Positions 31,101 to 36,089 of a stretch of DNA of 36,089 bases are shown piece by piece. The stretch's first letter is position 1; each line of letters opens with the position of its first letter. Below the pieces are notes generated by a model. It was given only the letters and a program-made list of their open reading frames with translations, did not search any database and was not told the origin of the DNA. Both the position numbers and the translations under genes were made by a program. The DNA comes from Klebsormidium nitens (taxonomy: Eukaryota; Streptophyta; Klebsormidiophyceae; Klebsormidiales; Klebsormidiaceae): the NCBI GenBank assembly GCA_000708835.1, contig DF237703.1, positions 1 through 36,089 on the forward strand. Reading direction: 5' to 3'.

Positions 31101-33938
31101 ACATGAATTGAGTAAAGTATCGTTGCCGTCTATTCTCGCCGAAGAAACATTTCTTCTCAAATACCTTCATAATGCAGACTCAAAAGAAGGATTCGTGTAG
31201 TCACCTGGACCAACTCGTTGATGAGGCCAAGGCAGCCGGGACCAATGAGCGACCCTGCAGCAATGTAGCCCGTAATCACTGGCTGCCCCAGCAGCGCAAA
31301 GAGGACCCCACCAACCGCCGCAGAAACGATCACGATCACAAGGTCCGCGATGAATCTGTTGAGGACCACAGGGAGTACGAGGGATTGCAATGGAGCTTAG
31401 GGGAGCAGCACGACTCATAGGGAAAGTCTTCGGCATGTGCTGGCAGACACAGCAGCTCAGCTTTGGGCACCTAAGCAATACTCAGTCCAAAGCCTGAAGA
31501 TCCTGGCGGTAGGCCAACCAGCGCCTGCTTCTGACTAGCAAAGAAACTACCGAGCAAAGGTCTGCAGAGTGTCTTCTTTTGTAGATATACTTTTGGTAGG
31601 CCGCAATGCCTTTTATAAAAAATCCAATCACAAACCACCAGAATTGCGGAATGAATGTTCCTACAGCCCTGTCCTACCATTGCAAGTTAGCCAAAGAACG
31701 CGCCGCTGCTCAAACCACGAGCAGTCGCCTTCTTCATTAAGAACCAACCTTGAAACGTTGTTCACAGCCCCACGTCTACCACCCAAGTCCACCTAGATTT
31801 GACTTTTCAGGTATGAGTCAGGGGAAGGGGGGCGAGGCCGGAAACTCACTTGAGGTCCTGCTGGAGCATCATGTTGCCATTGGCAGGATTGGAGATGACA
31901 AACACGTTGTCCTGCGCGCAGGCACTGAAAGATTTCAACATCTACCTTATTTGGTCTTAAAGCGCCTGGTAGTGAACATCTTGTATGATTGTACTCAATG
32001 TTTGTCTCAGGCCACTCAAGTTATGCATAAAGTTGAAATTATGGTGAAGTCAGCACAAGTCAATGCTATCTAAGAGCTGGAAATCTGAAGGAGGCAAGCA
32101 CTAAGACCAGGCGGTGCAAGAAGGGGGAAACAGGAGGGCTTGAATTCGAGACTCAAAGGGGACCAGGCAGCTTTATCAAGTGGCTCCTATTTAATTACCT
32201 ACTTCAAGCTAACTTGCTTCCACCGGTTTTGCTATAAGCAACGTTTACGGTTTCCCAATCAAATACTCATACGAACCTTCGCAACTCCCCCAGCTGACAG
32301 GACGCCCTTCACAAAATTTTAAGCAGCAGTTGAAGCTGGGGTGCAGAGAGACGACCTTCAGTCCTTTCTGTTCCTTTCAAAATGCCAACTGTTCCCTTGA
32401 AGCTTCCTTCTTCAGCTTTCGGCCTACCTCCGCATCAATGAGCCGCTCCACGTCTTCAGCATCCCCAGTTTTGTCCGTCTTGATGAGATCCCCCAGCTCA
32501 AAGGAGTGTGCCTGGCTCTCACTGCACACTCAACATTGGGTGGGGTGAAGCACTGGCAAGTGGCAAACTTTCAAAGGCCCTTCTCTGCAGAGTTGATTGG
32601 TCAATCCCTTTCAAGGCACATTGACACCCTAGCGTTCAACGAACAAAAGCAGACATTACAGGAAAGGCTGCATCAAGCTAAGTAGACAGGAAAGGGAAGG
32701 TACAATCAGGTCAAGCACAGGTCCTGCTAAGCTGTCACAAGAGCCAAATTCAGCACACGGCATTCGGGTCCTTCTTACTTGGAATCAATTTTGTGCGTCG
32801 AAACACGCGCCACCGTCTCCAGCACAGCCTGCAGGAAGATTTGAAAGCACTGATTTGAAAGCACTGATTTGAAAGTACTTTGCTAATGAAAGCACTGATG
32901 GTGGTAAGCACAGCTAGCCCTTAAGCCATGCAGAGGGGGCCAATAGCGAAGTTCCAGCGACTTTGTCTGCTAGCCTCATTGTCTTGTCAAGAGCAGCAAG
33001 CTTTCAACCAAAGCAGACTCAAGCGGCGCAGATCGGCACAGGACTGAACCCGGAATCTGTCGCTGTCTTGGAACCCACTTCTGAGAATCCAACAACTTCT
33101 GGCACTGCAAATCCAGCCAAACACTGGGAATCAGCAACCTTTCAAACAATGATCCGTAGTGTCCCATGACAATATCCTGACTACTGACTCACGTTCTGCG
33201 CCTCCACACTGCTATTGAAGTTGCTGATGCTCGTCCTGTTGACGTCTGCACACAATTGATACGCAACAGGTCAACCAAATATCGGAGCTTTCCCCAAAGT
33301 CAACAACAAATAAAGCTCTTCTGAAAGCCTCCACGTTTGGCAGCCAAAGCAACATCCAAGCTCAGCAAAGACAACGCTTCTACCTGCATTTCCCCAATCC
33401 TTGATGCAAGCTCATATTTTTGGAAGCAATCAAAGTTTCAACTGACAAACGAAATGCACGGAACACAGAGCGGCAGTGTCCGGAACCTCCCAGATGCTGT
33501 ACCTTTGTGCAGCTCCTCGTCCGGGAACTCCTTCTCCAGCACTTTGTCAAGCATGTGCGCCAGCGTGCCCCCCCCTTCCGAATCACCGTAGTCCTCATCG
33601 TTGTCACCCCCAGCGATCTCTAGATCCAGCGGAAGTGGCCCTATGACTCGATTTTCTACAGGCAAGGGCTCCAACTCCTTGAAGACCTCCTTTGAATCTC
33701 CAAACAGCTCGTCATCCAAGTGTGGATCAAAGTCTGCTTCTTTCAAAGCACGCGCATAAGCTGCCCCCGCCCACCGCCCCTCTTTTGTTGATATTGTCCG
33801 TCCCTGCACAAGCAACCCACTGGCCAAGTCCCCTGGCCTGGGAAACGCGCGACCCCGTGCCCTTGCCTGGACAGCACTTGCGAAGAGCCCCAAGATAAGA
33901 ATGACAACAGGCAGGAGGAAGCACCTGAGAGATGTCAT
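24122..33938 (-). CDS. KEA: K+ efflux antiporter, KEA4/5/6 class (19 exons)
   Basis: Exons in transcript order: 33503-33938, 33193-33245, 32779-32828, 32428-32521, 31850-31911, 31205-31355, 30365-30436, 29760-29843, 29493-29561, 29076-29153, 28654-28739, 27749-27845, 27476-27529, 26943-27038, 26068-26256, 25608-25685, 25129-25173, 24392-24493, 24122-24202. They total 1977 nt, 658 codons plus stop, in phase at every junction. The protein is a CPA2 cation/H+ exchanger: N-terminal signal-like segment (1-25), hydrophilic lumenal region (about 26-230), then the membrane domain (about 232-630). Family motifs visible are LLGQPVITGYIAAGSLIGPG, VVFLLFALGLEFS, SEGIFVGAFMSMSSTAV, the Gln383-Asp384 ion-site pair, FAALFLSSIGMLMN, SLAQIGEFAFVLLSRASN and YLLLLGTTALSL. 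There is no C-terminal KTN/TrkA-N domain, as in KEA4-6, which act in Golgi/trans-Golgi/endosomal membranes exchanging K+ for H+. It is slightly longer than the usual ~570-600 residues, mostly in the N-terminal part. Confidence 0.93.
27530..27748 (-). other. KEA: KEA intron 12, non-canonical GC-AG
   Basis: Exon 12 ends CTGCCCAG and the intron starts GCAAGT (plus-strand 27743-27748). It ends CTGCAG before the Ser-Asn-Glu-Leu of exon 13. No GT nearby keeps the frame and the conserved SAQ-SNELFQL junction, so a GC donor with otherwise perfect consensus is the best reading. Confidence 0.85.
28654..29153 (-). CDS. KEA: KEA exons 10-11: ion-binding Gln-Asp pair
   Basis: Exon 10 (29076-29153) ends with the codon for Gln383 in TVGTLILQ, and exon 11 (28654-28739) begins with Asp384 in DCCVGMLFALLP. 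The Gln-Asp pair is the conserved K+/H+ site of the KefC/KEA branch of CPA2 exchangers, and here an intron separates the two codons exactly. The downstream glycine run (PILGGGNF) is also typical of the family. Confidence 0.9.
32428..33245 (-). CDS. KEA: KEA exons 2-4 (33193-33245, 32779-32828, 32428-32521)
   Basis: These three small exons encode the rest of the soluble N-terminal region: TSISNFNSSVEAQN, AVLETVARVSTHK and SFELGDLIKTDKTGD. NFNSSV is a shared KEA4-6 signature, and the region contains possible N-glycosylation sites (NRT, NSS), in keeping with a lumenal location. Donors are GTGAGT, GTAAGA and GTAGGC; all acceptors are CAG. Confidence 0.85.
32838..32879. repeat. 14-bp tandem repeat, three copies, in KEA intron 2
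   Basis: GATTTGAAAGCACT occurs at 32838-32851 and 32852-32865, and with one change at 32866-32879. It starts 10 nt upstream (in transcript sense) of the exon 3 acceptor, covering the usual pyrimidine tract and branch-point zone. Confidence 0.9.
33503..33938 (-). CDS. KEA: KEA exon 1: signal segment and lumenal region
   Basis: The ATG at 33938 is chosen because it opens a classic hydrophobic N-terminus (LLPVVILILGLFASAVQA) and precedes a continuous frame to the donor AAAG|GTACAG. After the signal segment comes a hydrophilic, acidic region. It ends with GGTLAHMLDKVLEKEFPDEE, the short helical motif typical of KEA4-6 N-termini. Exon 1 ends in phase 1, and exon 2 completes an Asp codon. Confidence 0.88.
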
Positions 33939-35994
33939 TGCTCAATATAGACCATTAGGCCAGACCAGTGCATTAAAGGATCTGGTGTGGGTTGGATTCA
34001 ACGGTGATGCATATGGGAGCGGCAAGTCGGCCTAAGGGGTGCGCGTCGACCGTAAACCTACTAGTACTTGGCCTCCAGTGTTGCATTTGTAGTACCGCCC
34101 ACGCTGTTCAACCATTTCCTCGCTGACCCCTTCCAACTTACGCCTTCCACAGCCTGCAATTCTACACCTCCATCTGAGCATTACTGCGAGCCACTGTGAC
34201 TGCCCCGGCTCCGCTTCGTCACTCCAGCAACCTGCATTTCTGCACAACCACCTGAGCATTGGCAGCCCCTGCCCAGGAGCTCCTTCGTCATCCCAGCACG
34301 TGAGTTATATTGCCACAGTCCCTGCTTGACAAGGCCCTACCACCTCTCGCTAGCACAGATAATGATCAATCTCCAGAATCTCCTCCAAGCTTGGCCACTT
34401 GAATTCATGGTTTAATTTTCACATGCTTCCTAAGAGCAAATTGCCAGTACGGTGAGTCCAGCCAACTCGGGGGCACGTGCTTCTGCGGCGAATTTATACC
34501 TGTAGTTCAATGTGACTTTTCTAGCCACGGACAATCTGCGTGTGGTCTCTCTCTCTTTAATCCCCCCCCTTTTTGGGACGTAGGTACGTATGTTTGCAAG
34601 TCTCAACTCTCGGCGGTACGTAGTACGCACCGTAACACGTACCGTAGTACCGGGGCCGGCGGTTGCCGTACGGACGATTACAAAGTCACATACGTATGCT
34701 CCTATACGTATATACGCAAGTCATCGATTATAGACACTACGTTTATATTATTTCCAATAGACTTATACGTATATTGTTAGTCACCGCTTATATATGTAAA
34801 TATTCGGAATATACACCTAAGCAGCCTGCTGTCAGTATATCAATACCACAAGCACAATATTCAGCCGACCGGCCTGCCTGGTGCGAGGCGCCCCGGGCAT
34901 CGCCGCGGGGTAAACCGTTACTCTATCACCTGCTCGGTACATACTACCACTGGCTGCCGCTATTGGAATATGAACTCCAGCAATCAGTCTGTTCGCACTT
35001 GTTAGCAATTCTCTCAGCACTCTCAGAGCAGGCAACGTGTGGTTCCTTAAGGGAGCGTACAAGGACAGAAGAAGGCGTGCTGGAGGATGGTGGGCTTCTC
35101 ATGTACGATGGCCAGATCGATACACCACCGCAAGCTCGCCCAATACCAAAGGTGCGGCGACAGCTGCAAACAGAGTCTAAGTGTAAGTTAGTTGGGCTCG
35201 ACGAAGCATGAAAAAGAGAACGTGCAAATTGAAAAGAGTACAAGGAGTCCAGCCGGGGTTGTGATGCGCGGTCTGCAGTGATGTGTAATCCTGCAGAATG
35301 TTGCGAGACGATAGCGCTTCGACACACCGGTAGACGTGCATGATAGTGTAGTGCTGAGAAGTTTGCTATTGCCGACGACCTGAGTCAGGCGCGGAAGCAT
35401 TTTTGCGACGTTAAATGGAGGCCCTTTTTTCAAATCTATTGCAAGGCTCGCTACCATATACGAAGCCGACCAGCAAAGCCCGCAAGTTTCAGAGGGAAGG
35501 ATTTCGCTACTCACCTGTTGTCTTAATTGCTTTTCACTCGATCCTGATGCCCTTCCACCAAACCTTGTGATTACGAGCACGTGCTCCTAACGAACACCCA
35601 GGTGGCGCGCGACGATCGCGTCCACGTGGCAACGGATCAACTGCAGTTGTCAGAAAGAACAATATTCAGCAAAGTTCACTGAGAGCAGAGATTTATGGAT
35701 GAGGAAGAGAAGCTTTTGGTCAGATTAGATTCCTCCAGAAAGCTACGCGCTCTGCGATCGGCTGAAAGGTAGAAGGGTACCGACGTTTGATCGGTTTTCA
35801 AACTTGAATTTTGTCATCATGACAGGGAATATATGAGATGTAAAGCCCGTTTGGATCTTACCATCGATCAACAGTATCCTGCACGCGGATCTCGCGGGCA
35901 ACGCATTTCGTTACCTTTGAGCTTTATACAGACACTCAACTACAGCTGCGTAATGTTCCGCATGTAGCCTAATTTGCCCAGCGAGCGCGCGTAC
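33939..35994. other. Region upstream of the KEA gene
   Basis: This should hold the KEA promoter, but I see no clear TATA box near the start codon. An imperfect ~75-bp direct repeat lies at about 34150-34300 (each copy has a CTGCA(A/T)TTCT...CTGAGCATT core). A stretch rich in TACGTA/ACGTAC words runs from about 34575 to 34810. A perfect 12-bp palindrome GAGCACGTGCTC, with a CACGTG core (G-box-like), is at 35575-35586. An open frame from ATG 34696 to 35211 (plus) is AT-rich at its start and has no recognisable domain; I do not call it a gene. Confidence 0.45.
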
Positions 35995-36089
35995 CTGATC
36001 CAGAAGCTCCCGCCTCTTCACGTCCTGCCCCAGGTCCGGCAGCCTTGGCGCCCGCGCACACGAGCGCGCTCGAGCTGCCGTGCGGTATC
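35995..36089 (-). CDS. Probable exon of another gene, cut by the window edge
   Basis: On the minus strand the last 95 nt read openly and end LPDLGQDVKRRELLDQ, followed by a good donor CAG|GTACGC at 35995. The high GC contrasts with the AT-rich sequence after it, as expected of an exon-intron edge. Downstream candidates are a 17-nt exon (35862-35878, between CAG and GTAAGA) and a frame starting after CAG at about 35640, but I could not build a consistent chain. The product is unknown. Confidence 0.4.

Noticed and set aside
34696-35211. 171-codon open frame on the plus strand upstream of KEA
   Set aside because: Its first third is built from the TACGTA-rich tract (Tyr/Ile/Val-rich), no domain is visible, and the minus strand is equally open over part of it.
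1-36089. tRNA, rRNA genes and CRISPR arrays
   Set aside because: I found no cloverleaf with a proper T-arm, no rRNA-like conserved stretch and no regularly spaced identical repeats; the only tRNA-related sequence is the primer binding site.

Overview
The window is eukaryotic nuclear DNA from the green lineage. One half is a very large Ty3/gypsy LTR retrotransposon. The other half is a conventional 19-exon host gene on the minus strand, a plant-type K+ efflux antiporter of the KEA4/5/6 class. The intron-rich, plant-type KEA and a primer binding site matching plant initiator-Met tRNA point to a streptophyte alga or early land plant. A Klebsormidium-like charophyte is my guess, but nothing in the window proves the species. 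Layout: (1) 1-2505 holds no gene I can support, but contains a 429-nt fold-back element with 49-nt inverted arms (1829-2257). (2) 2506-19228 is the retrotransposon, about 16.7 kb, flanked by a CTAT target duplication. Its LTRs are about 1.18 kb and differ at about 19 positions plus one indel. Inside, in order, are a tRNA-iMet primer binding site, a 29-bp tandem repeat, gag, a CCHC nucleocapsid, protease, reverse transcriptase, RNase H, an acidic linker, an integrase with GPY-like C-terminus, a 450-nt spacer, then about 4.8 kb of extra coding sequence of unknown function, a polypurine tract and the 3' LTR. (3) 19229-24121 is intergenic, with a tight cluster of GC-rich hairpins at 23320-23417. 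(4) 24122-33938 (minus) is the KEA gene; all 19 exons join in frame to 658 codons with GT-AG junctions and one GC-AG. (5) 33939-36089 is the upstream region, with degenerate repeats and the probable edge of another minus-strand gene at 35995-36089. How the retroelement parts work together: Gag would package the RNA, protease would cleave the polyprotein, RT and RNase H would copy the RNA from the iMet primer to the polypurine tract, and integrase would insert the DNA. This copy is damaged. Its reading frame is interrupted by five in-frame amber (TAG) codons and about eight frameshifts, a load close to what the LTR divergence predicts for neutral decay, so it probably needs proteins from intact relatives. 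The most novel content is the post-integrase module (13121-17950). It sits where some Ty3/gypsy elements carry env-like genes, yet shows no signal peptide or membrane span. It is instead proline-rich, with a compact globular part, a nuclear-localisation-like basic patch, an acidic tract, an Arg/Ser-rich tract and a terminal coiled coil.
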